Positions 16,819 to 26,249 are shown, numbered from the stretch's first letter. The stretch: 64,000 nt of DNA from JAOZTV01 sp965371805 (GCA_965371805.1 CBDUZW010000015.1:1-64000), one strand, 5' to 3'. Notes: a model not told the origin generated them from the sequence alone. Numbers and translations: made by a program.

Positions 16819-18546
16819 CTAATGGGAATAGAGATATCTTTTTATTTTTTGTGTTGCAGTCTTAACAAACGGTTCCTGCTGTTCAACTACAACCGATAAT
16901 CTAGAAAATGACGATAGTCTCTCATTAACTGAAATTTTAATTTTATTCATCTCATCCTTAATAAAAACTGCTCTCTGATTGTCCGTCTTTCCTTTTGTTT
17001 TCTCATCAATCAATTCATAGTCAAGATGAATCCAGGCCTCTAGTTTTTCGTTCTTTTCAAGAACTAATGATTCTGACACAAAAAAGCATGCATTTAACTT
17101 CTCTTCAATTGTTTCAGGATAAACATTTTCTCCATTAGCAAGAACTATCATATTTTTTGATCTTCCAGTTATATATAAATTATCATATTTATCGAACTTT
17201 CCCAAATCTCCAGTCTTAAACCAGCCATCACTATCCATAGATTCTTTTGTTAATTCCGGATTTTTAAAGTAACCCTCCATTACATTGGGTCCACGGTACA
17301 AAATATCTCCAATACCACTTTTTTTGTCTGGATCTAAGATTTTCACTTCTCCAACTCTAACTATCTTTCCTGTAGAGCCTACCTTTATATTTTTATCCAA
17401 TAATGGCCCACCAGCTATCAAAGGAGCAGTCTCAGTTAACCCATATCCTATTAGATAAGGGAATCCAGCACTTCTGTAAAAGTTTTCCGCATCATAATTA
17501 AATGAAGCTCCCCCAACTGCAATTAACCTTAACCTGCCTCCAAAAAACAATAACAATTTATCTTTTATTTTGCGATATATTTTTTTTTTCAATCCTGGGA
17601 TTTTTGTAGCAAATTTCAGAAATTTACTGTCATTTATGGTTTTCATTACTTTTTTTTTGTATATTTTTTCAAGTATAAGAGGAACAGAACATATTATCGT
17701 TGGTTTCTCTACTTTGCAAACAGCCTCTAAAACTCTTGGAGTTGGCACTTTATCAATGTAAACAGTTCTTCCCCCACCAACCATACTCAGTAAAAAACCC
17801 ACAGTGAATTCATATGTATGGGACATTGGCAAAATTGATAAAAAAACCTCTTCATTTTCCAGCTCAATAATCTTAGTCATTGACCAGAGATCTGATAAAA
17901 AATTTCTATGTGATAACATTACTGCCTTAGAATGACCAGAAGTTCCTGAAGTATAGATAATAGAAGCAATATCATTTTCAGTGATTTCACTTGCTTTTAT
18001 TCCAATTGTACCTGGAATCTTTTTAAAAAAATATATAGCGGTATCGACTATATCTGAGAAAGATTCAATATTAAGGGATTTACTCTCCTCGCTAAAGTCG
18101 TCAAGTGTAATAATAGTACTTAACTTACTGCTCTTTAAATCCAAAACTTTTTCATACTGTTTCTCAGTAGTAAAAAGGATCTTTACATCCGCATCAATCA
18201 ATATATGCCTGATATCCGCCTCTGGAAAATCCGGGAGGATTGGAACCGCTATTGCTCCAACTCTTATTATTGCATAATATGCAATTCCCCAATTTGGAGA
18301 ATTTTCTCCCAGGATAGAGATTTTATCTCCTTTTACAATGCCTTTCTCTGAAAGCATTTCAGCAACTCTTCTCACTTTTTCAAAGAATTCACCATAAGTT
18401 AATGGCTTCTCAAAAGCCTTTCCAACAAAAGGTCTCGCTTCATACTTTTCAACTATATTTTCGAGAAAATCGTTTAAAGTTTTTTGAAAAGGCTTTGCAT
18501 CTACATCGGTATCAAAACTGTCATTTTTTTCTGTTTTTATTTCCAT
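16819..18546 (-). CDS. Long-chain acyl-CoA synthetase (AMP-forming)
   Basis: A 575-residue ANL-superfamily enzyme that activates a carboxylic acid, most likely a fatty acid, to its CoA (or possibly ACP) thioester through an acyl-adenylate. The P-loop-like motif is 'IIYTSGTSGHSKAVMLSH' (near residue 195), the adenine-binding motif is 'LIGYGLTETAPLIAGG', the hinge region is 'GWFKTGDLGKFDKYDNLYITGR' (in part) and the C-terminal catalytic Lys lies in 'VKTATQKIKRYLY'. The family fit is to FadD-like rather than acetyl-CoA synthetases. It is divergent from the nitrilase gene. Confidence 0.88.
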   Translation of the reverse strand: MEIKTEKNDSFDTDVDAKPFQKTLNDFLENIVEKYEARPFVGKAFEKPLTYGEFFEKVRRVAEMLSEKGIVKGDKISILGENSPNWGIAYYAIIRVGAIAVPILPDFPEADIRHILIDADVKILFTTEKQYEKVLDLKSSKLSTIITLDDFSEESKSLNIESFSDIVDTAIYFFKKIPGTIGIKASEITENDIASIIYTSGTSGHSKAVMLSHRNFLSDLWSMTKIIELENEEVFLSILPMSHTYEFTVGFLLSMVGGGRTVYIDKVPTPRVLEAVCKVEKPTIICSVPLILEKIYKKKVMKTINDSKFLKFATKIPGLKKKIYRKIKDKLLLFFGGRLRLIAVGGASFNYDAENFYRSAGFPYLIGYGLTETAPLIAGGPLLDKNIKVGSTGKIVRVGEVKILDPDKKSGIGDILYRGPNVMEGYFKNPELTKESMDSDGWFKTGDLGKFDKYDNLYITGRSKNMIVLANGENVYPETIEEKLNACFFVSESLVLEKNEKLEAWIHLDYELIDEKTKGKTDNQRAVFIKDEMNKIKISVNERLSSFSRLSVVVEQQEPFVKTATQKIKRYLYSH

Positions 18547-18620
18547 ACCATATTTATATCAGATTTTTTTTTTTTTTTCAAAAGTAAAATTCAAAATAGT
18601 TGAGTTTTCTAAAAAAATAA

Positions 18621-18649
18621 TTGTATCTTAAAAAAAAATGTTGTAATAT
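18621..18649 (+). promoter_or_regulatory. Sigma-70-type promoter for nitrilase-family gene
   Basis: TTGTAT (18621-18626) and TAATAT (18644-18649) with a 17-bp spacer, 35 bp upstream of the ATG, in an A-rich spacer region. Confidence 0.5.
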
Positions 18650-18684
18650 GAACTCTTTAAAAAATTTATATTTAAGAGGCATTT

Positions 18685-19683
18685 ATGGAAAAACTTTATT
18701 ATGCGGCAGCTTGTCAGACATCATTTAAATGTCCTGAAAACATAAGTGAAATTGGCTCCCGAACAGATAGAATGTGTGAAATAATTGAAAATACAATAAT
18801 TGGTTATAAACCTTTTTTTGATGTTAGGTTGCTGGTTTTTCCTGAATTTTCCCATGCAGCTCCTATCTTTGATACAATAAAAAAACTAAAAAACAAACTT
18901 TCAGTTCAGATACCAAATGAACATACAGATAAGTACATTAAAATTGCTAAAAAACATAACTGCTATATCCAATCAGGATCATTTATTGAATATGATGATA
19001 ATTATAAAGATATCCTCTTTAACACAACTCTTCTGATAGGTCCAACCGGTATTCTCTCTAAATATAGAAAAGTAAATCCCTGGATACCATGGGAAATACA
19101 CTCAAGTCCTCATGATATTTCCAATTATAAAGAAGAATTGTTTCCTGTTGTCGATACAGAACTTGGCAAACTAGGTGTTGCAATATGTTATGACTGGTTA
19201 TTCCCGGAGACGATACGTCAGATCGCTTTTAATGGAGCAGAAGTAATAATTAGAGTCTCTGCATATATGGATCCCTGGGGAGCCACCTCTCCAATGGACT
19301 GGTGGACACTCTTTAATCGTACTAGAGCTGTGGAGAATTCCGTCTATGTTGTTGCATCAAATCAAGGAGCCAAACTAAATGACTACCCGCCTTTTAGCTG
19401 GCCTGGTTCAAGCATGATTGTTGATTATGATGGACGGATACTTGCCCAGGCAGACCCGGGAGCAGGAGAAAAAATTGTTATAGCTCCCATTAGCATACCT
19501 AACTTGAGAGAAGAAAGAAAAAGAAGAAAAGGGCATGATATGATTAATCACTTAAGAACAGAATGCCATCCCTATTTAAAAAAACCATGTTTTTCTTCTA
19601 TTGATTCTCATCCAATAACCTTTAAAAAGAATGAAGATAGAATCATGAATGCCAAGATAAAATTTCATAAAAAACACAGTTAA
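18685..19683 (+). CDS. Nitrilase-superfamily amidohydrolase
   Basis: A 332-residue carbon-nitrogen hydrolase. The Glu-Lys-Cys triad is visible: E54 in 'LVFPEFSHA', K129 in 'LSKYRKVNPWIP' and C168 in 'GVAICYDWLFPE'. The segment 'WIPWEIHSSP' and the length are reminiscent of aliphatic amidase/formamidase-type members (AmiE/AmiF) more than NAD synthetase-type domains, but the substrate is not identifiable. The C-terminal ~50 residues are lysine-rich. The start is supported by AAGAGG at 18674-18679. The zinc-ribbon gene follows after 28 bp and is probably co-transcribed. Confidence 0.87.
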   Translation: MEKLYYAAACQTSFKCPENISEIGSRTDRMCEIIENTIIGYKPFFDVRLLVFPEFSHAAPIFDTIKKLKNKLSVQIPNEHTDKYIKIAKKHNCYIQSGSFIEYDDNYKDILFNTTLLIGPTGILSKYRKVNPWIPWEIHSSPHDISNYKEELFPVVDTELGKLGVAICYDWLFPETIRQIAFNGAEVIIRVSAYMDPWGATSPMDWWTLFNRTRAVENSVYVVASNQGAKLNDYPPFSWPGSSMIVDYDGRILAQADPGAGEKIVIAPISIPNLREERKRRKGHDMINHLRTECHPYLKKPCFSSIDSHPITFKKNEDRIMNAKIKFHKKHS

Positions 19684-19711
19684 TTTAATAAAATTTATTA
19701 CAGGAGATATA

Positions 19712-20047
19712 ATGAGGAATTGTCCGAAATGTAAGACAGAACCTATGAAACAGGAGATTTTTGAGGGAATTGAAGTTGATAGATGTCCAGCGTGTAAAGG
19801 ATTATATCTTGATAGCGGAGAACTAAAAGGCTTGCTGGCAAAAAAAATGGGAAATACTGCAGATACACTTGGGTTTTCAGCAATTTCAGACCATATGGAT
19901 CGTATAAATGCTTTATGCCATCGTTGTAATGAAAACATGAATGTTATGATTGGTCCTGGAGATATCAGGGTTGATCTATGCCCTAACTGCAAGGCTATAT
20001 TTCTCGATCAGGGAGAGCTTGCAAGTATTCAATTGTATAAGATATAA
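19712..20047 (+). CDS. Double TFIIB-type zinc-ribbon protein
   Basis: A 111-residue protein with two copies of the zf-TFIIB-like ribbon. The first is 'CPKCKTEPM' paired with 'VDRCPACKGLYLDSGEL'; the second is 'CHRCNENMNVM' paired with 'VDLCPNCKAIFLDQGEL'. Each supplies four Cys for one zinc ion. Small bacterial proteins of this type have no established role. A good ribosome binding site (AGGAGA) precedes the ATG. It lies directly downstream of the nitrilase-family gene. Confidence 0.85.
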   Translation: MRNCPKCKTEPMKQEIFEGIEVDRCPACKGLYLDSGELKGLLAKKMGNTADTLGFSAISDHMDRINALCHRCNENMNVMIGPGDIRVDLCPNCKAIFLDQGELASIQLYKI

Positions 20048-20083
20048 GAGATGAATGCCTTTAATTATTAATCTATTTAGAAA

Positions 20084-20779
20084 TCAATCCTGAATTGATT
20101 CATTTGAATCCATATCAATGTCTGGGTAAAGTTTTGTAACACATAGAGGACAAATACTGTGAGAAAAATTTGCTTTAGTTCTCTGTTTTATATATACCTC
20201 AATTTGTTCCCAATACCCATCATCATTTCTGATGTTTTTACAATGAGCACAAATAGGAATAAATCCCTGGAGAGTTTTAACCTCCGATAAGGCTAATTGT
20301 AATTTTTCAATAAGGTTCAACCGCTCAATTTCACTTTTTTTCCTTTCCTCAATCTCTTTATTCAAAAGTTGATTACGAGCCTCCAATTGCTTTCTCAACC
20401 GAGTCAGGGCAAGATGAGTTTTGACCCTGGCAATTACTTCATCAGCTTGAAAAGGTTTTGTGATATAATCAACACCTCCAACCTGGAAACCTTTTATCTT
20501 ATTTATGGTCTTACTAAGTGCACTGATGAAAAGCACAGGAATATCTCTGGTTCGAGCATTTTGTTTCAGAATATTACAGACCTCAAACCCATCTAAACCC
20601 TCCATCATTACATCCAGAATGATTAAGTCCAAATCCTCATTATTTAGTGCTAAATCAATTGCCTGATTACCATTTTTTGCAAGAAAAACTTTGCATTCAG
20701 GTTTCAGGATATTTGATAGAGCTAACCTGCTTAATTTCTCATCTTCTACAATCATTACATTTTGTTTAGCTTGATCCAT
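20084..20779 (-). CDS. Response regulator with C-terminal Cys-rich (CxxC...CxxC) module
   Basis: A 231-residue regulator. The receiver domain covers about residues 5-125 with acidic pair 'VEDE', phospho-acceptor D56 in 'LIILDVMMEG' and the conserved Lys in 'DYITKPFQADEV'. A coiled coil (about 125-165) leads to a short module 'GFIPICAHCKNIRNDDGYW' then 'SHSICPLCVTKLYPD', with two CxxC pairs that could bind a metal. This tail is known from other receiver and sensor proteins but its job is unclear; there is no DNA-binding or enzymatic output domain. The gene follows the hybrid kinase after three bases, so the two form one unit. Confidence 0.85.
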   Translation of the reverse strand: MDQAKQNVMIVEDEKLSRLALSNILKPECKVFLAKNGNQAIDLALNNEDLDLIILDVMMEGLDGFEVCNILKQNARTRDIPVLFISALSKTINKIKGFQVGGVDYITKPFQADEVIARVKTHLALTRLRKQLEARNQLLNKEIEERKKSEIERLNLIEKLQLALSEVKTLQGFIPICAHCKNIRNDDGYWEQIEVYIKQRTKANFSHSICPLCVTKLYPDIDMDSNESIQD

Positions 20780-20782
20780 TTA

Positions 20783-23224
20783 CTACTCCAAAATTTCCCT
20801 TAAAATTTTATTTGCAAGTTCCGCAGCCTTTGAAAACTCTACGTCCTCAACAAGTCCTAAAATCTCAGATACGACCTGAGAATGTTTTCCCTCTAAAAAT
20901 ACTGACTGAAGTTGTTCTGCAACATCCAAAGCTTCAGAATCCCCGCTATTACAAAACTCAATTAAATTTCGAATCAGTTCAACTGTTGGAAAAAGATCTG
21001 TCTGCTCTCTATAATTTTGTTCAGATTCTTTTATAATAGAACTTTCAATAGAGAGAAAATGATATTCAATTTCATCAATCATAGTCTTTAATAATTCCTC
21101 ATCTACAGCTAGAGTTTCCAATGCTGAGCTAGTATTTCCGTCCAGTAAATTCTGTTCAATCTTTGCAGCAAGTGTGGAAACATTGTACATACCCATCGTG
21201 CTGGACGCTCCTCTTAATGAATGAACAAGATGAAGCGCTTTTTGAACTTCATTGTTTTCAATCAGACTCTTGAGAGTTCTCTCCACATTTTTATATAGTT
21301 TAACATATTCCCCTAAAAGTTTTATATATAGCATTTTAGAACCGTTAAGCCTCTTGACACTATTCTTCACATCAAGCCCATCAATATTAGGGAGTAAAGG
21401 ATTTGAGTGCTTTATTAATTCTGGAGTTGGAAATTCTTCAGTCATTTTATTGCTTATTGCAGGTTTAATGAATTTTTTCACTACTTTAGAGAGTTCTTCC
21501 GGGTCAATTGGCTTAGTCAAATGGTCATTCATGCCTGCCTGTAGACTTTTTTCCTTGTCTGATACCATCGCGTGAGCTGTCATCGCAACAATCGGTAAGT
21601 CCTTCAGACCATGGGAGCGTATTTCCCGGGCAGCACTCAAACCATCCATTTCCGGCATTTGAATATCCATAAAAACCAAATCATATTTGTTTTTACAAGC
21701 CATCTGATAGCCTTCTCTCCCATTTACAGCAAGGTCGTATTCCAAGCCCATTTGTTCAATTAATTCAGATATAACTTGCTGATTAAGAGGATTATCCTCC
21801 ACCAACAGAACCTTAGCTCCATTATAATTTTCCGGTAGGACATCATTGATCCCAAAACCATATGAATTTGTTGCAGGTAAAAAAGGAATTTCAAAGAAGA
21901 ACAATGTTCCTTTTCCATAGATACTTTCCACAGAAAGTTTTCCTCCCATCAACTCGACCAGTTGTTTAGATATAACTAATCCCAAACCGGTTCCACCAAA
22001 GCGTCTTGTGATAGAACCATCAACCTGATGGAAACTCTTGAATAGATTGGAAATCTGATCAGATGTCAATCCAATTCCCTCATCCCTCACAGAAAATTTA
22101 ATTCTGACGTTTTCATCTTTCCCGTCAATTAATTCAATAGAAATCACAATTGAACCACGGTTGGAGAATTTAACAGCATTATCAGTAAGGTTGATCAGAA
22201 CCTGTCCAAGTCTCAGAGGATCTCCTTTTAAAGACTCCGGGATTTTTTCATCTATATCAAAGTGGACTTCAATTCCCTTTTTTGAAGCTTTTAGGTTGAC
22301 TATACTATAAAGATTATCCAGAACAGTCTGCAAGTTGAACTTTATATTTTCAACAACTAATTTTCCAGCTTCTATTTTTGAAAAATCCAAAATATCATTT
22401 ATTATCGTCAAAAGTGCCTGAGAAGATTTTTGGATTTTTTTTAAATAATCATATTGTTTATCTGATAATTCTGTCCCCATGGCTAAATGAGTCAGGCCAA
22501 TAACCGCATTCATTGGCGTACGGATCTCATGGCTCATCCTTGCAAGAAAATCACTTTTGGCCTCTGTAGCTGCTTCTGCCTTCATCTTTGCCTTTATAAG
22601 AGATTTTTCTGCTATCTTAGTTTCAGCTGCCAATGTATAAAGACAAATCAGGAAAAGTAAAAACCCTGCCACAATCATAATATAACTGACTATAACAGTA
22701 GTTTTTGGAGATAAATAAACAGAAGGAAAGGGAGTAACTTTAATGAAAAGATCTAAAATAATAAGTATGGAGGAAAAAAATATCTGGAATAAGAAAATTT
22801 TTTTTTCTTCTAATTCATAGTAAAGAAAGCTAGCGCTTATCGCTGGAAAATAGAAGAAGAAATACATTGTGTCTGGCCCAAGTGATGTTGAATAAATAAA
22901 AATTATTATCGCATTGAGGTTGGGGGCAAGAAAACGGGATAGGTTTACAAATCCTTTTTTATTTAATATCAAAATTGAAATTTGGTATGTAATTACTATA
23001 GGAATCATGATTTTAAGAAAATCAGCCCCTATTTTTTCAAAGACAAAATAGAGCGGAATCACTAATAAAGTTGTTGTCAAAGCAAGAACATTTGTAATCC
23101 TCACCCTCTTCTGTTTCTTCTCAGAAAGTGATTCACTTATACCCAGGTTAAGTATAATCTGAATTACTTTTTTTATTTTTCCCATTAAGTTATTGTAGCT
23201 ATTCAAAAATTTATTGTCAAACAT
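20783..23224 (-). CDS. Membrane-bound hybrid histidine kinase with receiver and Hpt domains
   Basis: A BarA/LuxQ-like hybrid kinase (about 813 aa from this start). Six or so membrane helices occupy residues 30-215, followed by HisKA ('ARMSHEIRTPMNAVIG' with the phospho-His), HATPase_c ('INLTDNAVKFS', 'DEGIGL', 'RRFGGTGLGLVIS'), a receiver ('LVEDNPLNQQVI', 'DLVFMDIQMPEMDG', 'LTKPIDPEEL') and an Hpt domain ('ALHLVHSLRGASSTMGM'). A further helical tail of ~90 residues follows. I chose ATG 23224 because the longer reading from 23323 is encoded by the 184-bp mobile-type repeat; AGGT at the repeat end acts as a weak ribosome binding site. The partner regulator is the next gene. Confidence 0.88.
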   Translation of the reverse strand: MFDNKFLNSYNNLMGKIKKVIQIILNLGISESLSEKKQKRVRITNVLALTTTLLVIPLYFVFEKIGADFLKIMIPIVITYQISILILNKKGFVNLSRFLAPNLNAIIIFIYSTSLGPDTMYFFFYFPAISASFLYYELEEKKIFLFQIFFSSILIILDLFIKVTPFPSVYLSPKTTVIVSYIMIVAGFLLFLICLYTLAAETKIAEKSLIKAKMKAEAATEAKSDFLARMSHEIRTPMNAVIGLTHLAMGTELSDKQYDYLKKIQKSSQALLTIINDILDFSKIEAGKLVVENIKFNLQTVLDNLYSIVNLKASKKGIEVHFDIDEKIPESLKGDPLRLGQVLINLTDNAVKFSNRGSIVISIELIDGKDENVRIKFSVRDEGIGLTSDQISNLFKSFHQVDGSITRRFGGTGLGLVISKQLVELMGGKLSVESIYGKGTLFFFEIPFLPATNSYGFGINDVLPENYNGAKVLLVEDNPLNQQVISELIEQMGLEYDLAVNGREGYQMACKNKYDLVFMDIQMPEMDGLSAAREIRSHGLKDLPIVAMTAHAMVSDKEKSLQAGMNDHLTKPIDPEELSKVVKKFIKPAISNKMTEEFPTPELIKHSNPLLPNIDGLDVKNSVKRLNGSKMLYIKLLGEYVKLYKNVERTLKSLIENNEVQKALHLVHSLRGASSTMGMYNVSTLAAKIEQNLLDGNTSSALETLAVDEELLKTMIDEIEYHFLSIESSIIKESEQNYREQTDLFPTVELIRNLIEFCNSGDSEALDVAEQLQSVFLEGKHSQVVSEILGLVEDVEFSKAAELANKILREILE

Positions 23225-23230
23225 TTTTTT

Positions 23231-23414
23231 TATACCTAAATTTTTCATCAAAATTGTAGCAAAATGTTCGAGATGTCCTTTATAACAAGTAAAATGATTG
23301 AGTCGAATGAGGAATAGTTTCACTATTTTGTAATGAAGACGATTGAATTTTACACAGTTAAAATGGGTATATCGGGCATTGTAGTAGATTTTGATGAAAA
23401 ATTTAGGTTATATA
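23231..23414. repeat. 184-bp terminal-inverted-repeat hairpin element, copy 1
   Basis: The ends carry a perfect 21-bp inverted repeat (23234-23254 against 23388-23408). Much of the interior also pairs with itself, down to a small central hairpin (AATAG-TTTCA-CTATT). A copy about 80% identical by eye and of the same 184-bp length occurs at 47883-48066. No ORF of note is inside. It fits a MITE-like or fold-back element and lies in the divergent region between the hybrid kinase and the ABC operon. Confidence 0.82.
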
Positions 23415-23446
23415 AGAACTTTTTTGATTGTTTTTCGTACTATTTT

Positions 23447-23469
23447 TATTGAGCAATTTAGACTCAATA
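23447..23469 (+). promoter_or_regulatory. Dyad upstream of ABC operon
   Basis: TATTGAG-N9-CTCAATA has 7-bp perfect arms and ends against the ribosome binding site (AAGGAAT) of the first ABC ATPase gene. It could be an operator or an RNA hairpin that affects translation start. Confidence 0.45.
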
Positions 23470-23477
23470 AGGAATAA

Positions 23478-24449
23478 ATGGAAAACTTATTAACGTTAAA
23501 CAATATTCACTTTAACTACAAAAATACCAAAGCCATAAAAGGTGTTGAACTTAAAATTGACAAGGGTATTTATGGATTGCTGGGACCAAATGGCGCTGGG
23601 AAAACTACTTTAATGAAGATAATTCTCGGTTTTTTATCCCCTTCACAGGGCTCTGGAACTGTCTTAGGATTTGATATACTTTCAGACTCTCAGAAAATCA
23701 GGCAGCAAATTGGATATATGCCGGAAACAGACTGTTTGATACCGGGCATGGATGGCGTCAGCATCACAGCATATCTTGGAGAATTGAGCGGTATGCCAAA
23801 AGAAGAGGCAATGAAAAGAGCTCATGAGGTTCTATATTATGTTGGACTTGAAGAAGCTCGATACAGAAAAGCCGACACATACTCTTCAGGGATGAAACAG
23901 AGATTAAAGCTGGCTACAGCTATTGTCCATGACCCTAAACTCCTTTTTCTTGACGAGCCTACATCAGGTATGGATCCAAACTCAAGAAGAGAAGTTCTTG
24001 ATCTTATAAGAGATATCTCAAATAAGAAAAACATGGACATAATCATCTCATCACACATCCTTTCAGATATAGAGTACACTTGTGATACTGCATTAATAAT
24101 GGATAAAGGAAGAATTATTTCATCTAAATTGATTTCAGAGATAGACTCGGCAAATCTGGATGAAATAGGAATATCAACAGAAGAGAATCTTCCAAAATCG
24201 AAGCAGGTAAATATTTTCGAAATTAAAGTAAAGGGGGAAGTTGAAAGGCTGGTAGAAGATCTAAAAGATGTTAAAGTAAAAAAAGACAATAAAGGAAACA
24301 CCCAACTTATATTTTTACAATCTTTTGACACAACTGAAATATTCAGACAATCTATTCTAAAAGGCGTTCAGATCAGACATTTTAAAAAACGGAAAGCAAC
24401 CCTTGAGGATACTTTTGTATCAGCAATTGGAGAATCAAATGCAAATTAG
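23478..24449 (+). CDS. ABC-2 type transporter ATP-binding protein
   Basis: A 323-residue ABC ATPase of the CcmA/DrrA type. Walker A is 'LLGPNGAGKTT' (near residue 40), the signature is 'YSSGMKQRLKLA', and Walker B is 'LLFLDEPTSGMDPNSRR', followed by the switch His in 'IISSHIL'. An ~100-residue C-terminal extension with an accessory domain follows, as in drug or lipid exporters. It is the first gene of a four-gene operon and overlaps the next gene by 11 bases. The substrate is not identifiable. Confidence 0.9.
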   Translation: MENLLTLNNIHFNYKNTKAIKGVELKIDKGIYGLLGPNGAGKTTLMKIILGFLSPSQGSGTVLGFDILSDSQKIRQQIGYMPETDCLIPGMDGVSITAYLGELSGMPKEEAMKRAHEVLYYVGLEEARYRKADTYSSGMKQRLKLATAIVHDPKLLFLDEPTSGMDPNSRREVLDLIRDISNKKNMDIIISSHILSDIEYTCDTALIMDKGRIISSKLISEIDSANLDEIGISTEENLPKSKQVNIFEIKVKGEVERLVEDLKDVKVKKDNKGNTQLIFLQSFDTTEIFRQSILKGVQIRHFKKRKATLEDTFVSAIGESNAN

Positions 24450-25302
24450 GGAAAAAGGTTATTATCAATGGGATGGAGAACTTAAAAAAGATGGGATTAA
24501 ATGGCTCCCCATTTTTAAGAACGGAATAAAGAGCGTTTATAATAAAAGATTTTCGAAATTACTGTTTGCATTTTCTTCAGGATGGTTTTTTATTTTTCTA
24601 ATAGCAATATATCTTTCAGAAATGGATGAAGTTAAAACAGCTGGAAATATGCTTGGCGGACTTATAAAAAAAATAATAGTTTCAGACGCACATCTATTCC
24701 ATCTTTTCTATACAGTTGGGTTTTTTATATTTATGCTGATGATATTAAGTTTATTTGCCGGAGCAGATCTAATCTCCTCAGACTTGAAATTTAAGTCATA
24801 TACGCTCTATCTTTCAAGACCAATAACTGTCTTGGACTATCTAAAGGGTAAATATTTTATAGTGCTGTTCTACCTGCTTCTTTTTTCGTTGATCCCTGGT
24901 TTACTTTTATTAATTGCCAAAGCAGTATTTGCAAAAACAATCTCAATCTCACTCTATGTTCTATTTGCATCAATTGTGTTCCCAATAATTGTATCACTAT
25001 TTTTTGCTTCAATGAGCCTTTTCTTCTCTTCCCTATCTGAGAATGGAAAAACGGTTAAAATACTTTTGTTTTCATTTTATTTTTTCACAGATATGTTAGG
25101 AGGAATTTTTTACGGGATTTTCAGAAACGAGGATTTCTTTTTTCTTTCAGTAACAAAAAACATAAAACAATTCGGAACATTTCTATTCAGGACAGAAGAG
25201 AATTTTTATACTACGGGATTTATATCAGGGTTAATTATTATTGGGTTAACAATATTTTTCTTTATGTTCATGTATTCAAAAATGAAGAGAACGGAGGTTT
25301 AA
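24439..25302 (+). CDS. ABC-2 type transporter permease
   Basis: A permease of about 287 residues with six hydrophobic helices (first near residues 36-58, last at the C-terminus 'IIGLTIFFFMFMYS'). The string 'ISSDLKFKSYTLYLSRPITVLDYLKGKYF' (read in parts) is the usual 'K...YLSRPI.R..yllGK' signature of ABC-2 permeases. I chose ATG 24439 with GGAG eight bases upstream; it overlaps the ATPase stop, consistent with coupling. The longer ORF from 24403 has no ribosome binding site. It pairs with the preceding ATPase. Confidence 0.85.
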   Translation: MQIREKGYYQWDGELKKDGIKWLPIFKNGIKSVYNKRFSKLLFAFSSGWFFIFLIAIYLSEMDEVKTAGNMLGGLIKKIIVSDAHLFHLFYTVGFFIFMLMILSLFAGADLISSDLKFKSYTLYLSRPITVLDYLKGKYFIVLFYLLLFSLIPGLLLLIAKAVFAKTISISLYVLFASIVFPIIVSLFFASMSLFFSSLSENGKTVKILLFSFYFFTDMLGGIFYGIFRNEDFFFLSVTKNIKQFGTFLFRTEENFYTTGFISGLIIIGLTIFFFMFMYSKMKRTEV

Positions 25303-25303
25303 T

Positions 25304-26245
25304 ATGGAAATACAAAAAACTTCTGAAATTGTTCAAACTAATAATGTCTCAAAATGGTACGGAAACGTTCTGGGTGTCAGTGAAATATCTATTAAAATCA
25401 GTAAAGGTGTCCATGGTCTCTTAGGACCTAATGGCGCCGGAAAATCAACATTTCTTAAACTTATCTCCGGACAACTCAAAACTAATATTGGTAATGTAAA
25501 ACTCTTTGGAGAAGAAATAGACAATAATTACAATCTATTTAATAGAATTGGACTCTGCCCTGAGAACGACTCATTTTATAAAGGGATAACTGGATGGGAG
25601 TTTATATTATTCAGTTCAAAATTATATGGATTTATTGGCAAAGATGCAGAGAAAAAAGCTGAGAGAGCCATAAAAAGAGTCGGTCTATTTGACAGCAGAA
25701 ATAAATTGATCAGCGAATACAGTCTTGGAATGAGACAGAGAATAAAATTGGCTTCAAGTATAATTCATGAACCTGATCTTCTGATTCTTGATGAACCACT
25801 TAGAGGTATTGACCCACTATGGCGGGTCAAAATCATTGAACTTATTAAAGAATTTGAAAATATGGGAAAAACAGTGATTGTTTCCTCTCATATTCTCTCT
25901 GAGGTAGAAGATATGACAGACAGTATAATTCTGATCCATCAGGGAAAAATCTTTGCCCAGGGAAAAATTGATCAGATCAGAGACCTTCTGGATTCCCACC
26001 CCCATCAAATCTCTATAAAATCTAATGATCCAAGATTGATTGCTGGAAAAATAGTAAACGATAAGCATATCCTCAATATTAATTTTAATGACAATAAAGA
26101 TCAAGTAATCGTAAACACAAATAATAGAGATCAATTTTTTAATGATTTAGGCAAAATAATTGTAGATAATAAATTAAAGATAGAAGAGATAACCTCTCCG
26201 GACGACAATCTTCAAGCTGTTTTTGATTATTTAATAGGGAGATAA
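25304..26245 (+). CDS. ABC-2 type transporter ATP-binding protein (second)
   Basis: A 313-residue ABC ATPase paralogous to the first one in this operon: Walker A 'LLGPNGAGKST', signature 'YSLGMRQRIKLA', Walker B 'LLILDEPLRGIDPLWR', and switch 'VSSHILSEVEDM'. The usual 'DEPT' reads 'DEPL' here, a tolerated change after the catalytic Glu. The C-terminal domain (about 220-313) resembles accessory domains of DrrA/NodI-type ATPases. The ATG follows the permease stop by one base, with GGAGG upstream. Confidence 0.9.
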   Translation: MEIQKTSEIVQTNNVSKWYGNVLGVSEISIKISKGVHGLLGPNGAGKSTFLKLISGQLKTNIGNVKLFGEEIDNNYNLFNRIGLCPENDSFYKGITGWEFILFSSKLYGFIGKDAEKKAERAIKRVGLFDSRNKLISEYSLGMRQRIKLASSIIHEPDLLILDEPLRGIDPLWRVKIIELIKEFENMGKTVIVSSHILSEVEDMTDSIILIHQGKIFAQGKIDQIRDLLDSHPHQISIKSNDPRLIAGKIVNDKHILNINFNDNKDQVIVNTNNRDQFFNDLGKIIVDNKLKIEEITSPDDNLQAVFDYLIGR

Positions 26246-26249
26246 TTAG

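Noticed and set aside
18552..18584. T-rich tract upstream of the acyl-CoA synthetase as a terminator
   Set aside because: There is no stem upstream of the T-run on either strand; it is simply part of a divergent AT-rich promoter region.
23224..23323. Longer N-terminus of the hybrid kinase starting at 23323
   Set aside because: Those codons are supplied by the 184-bp repeat element, have no ribosome binding site and add no recognisable domain.
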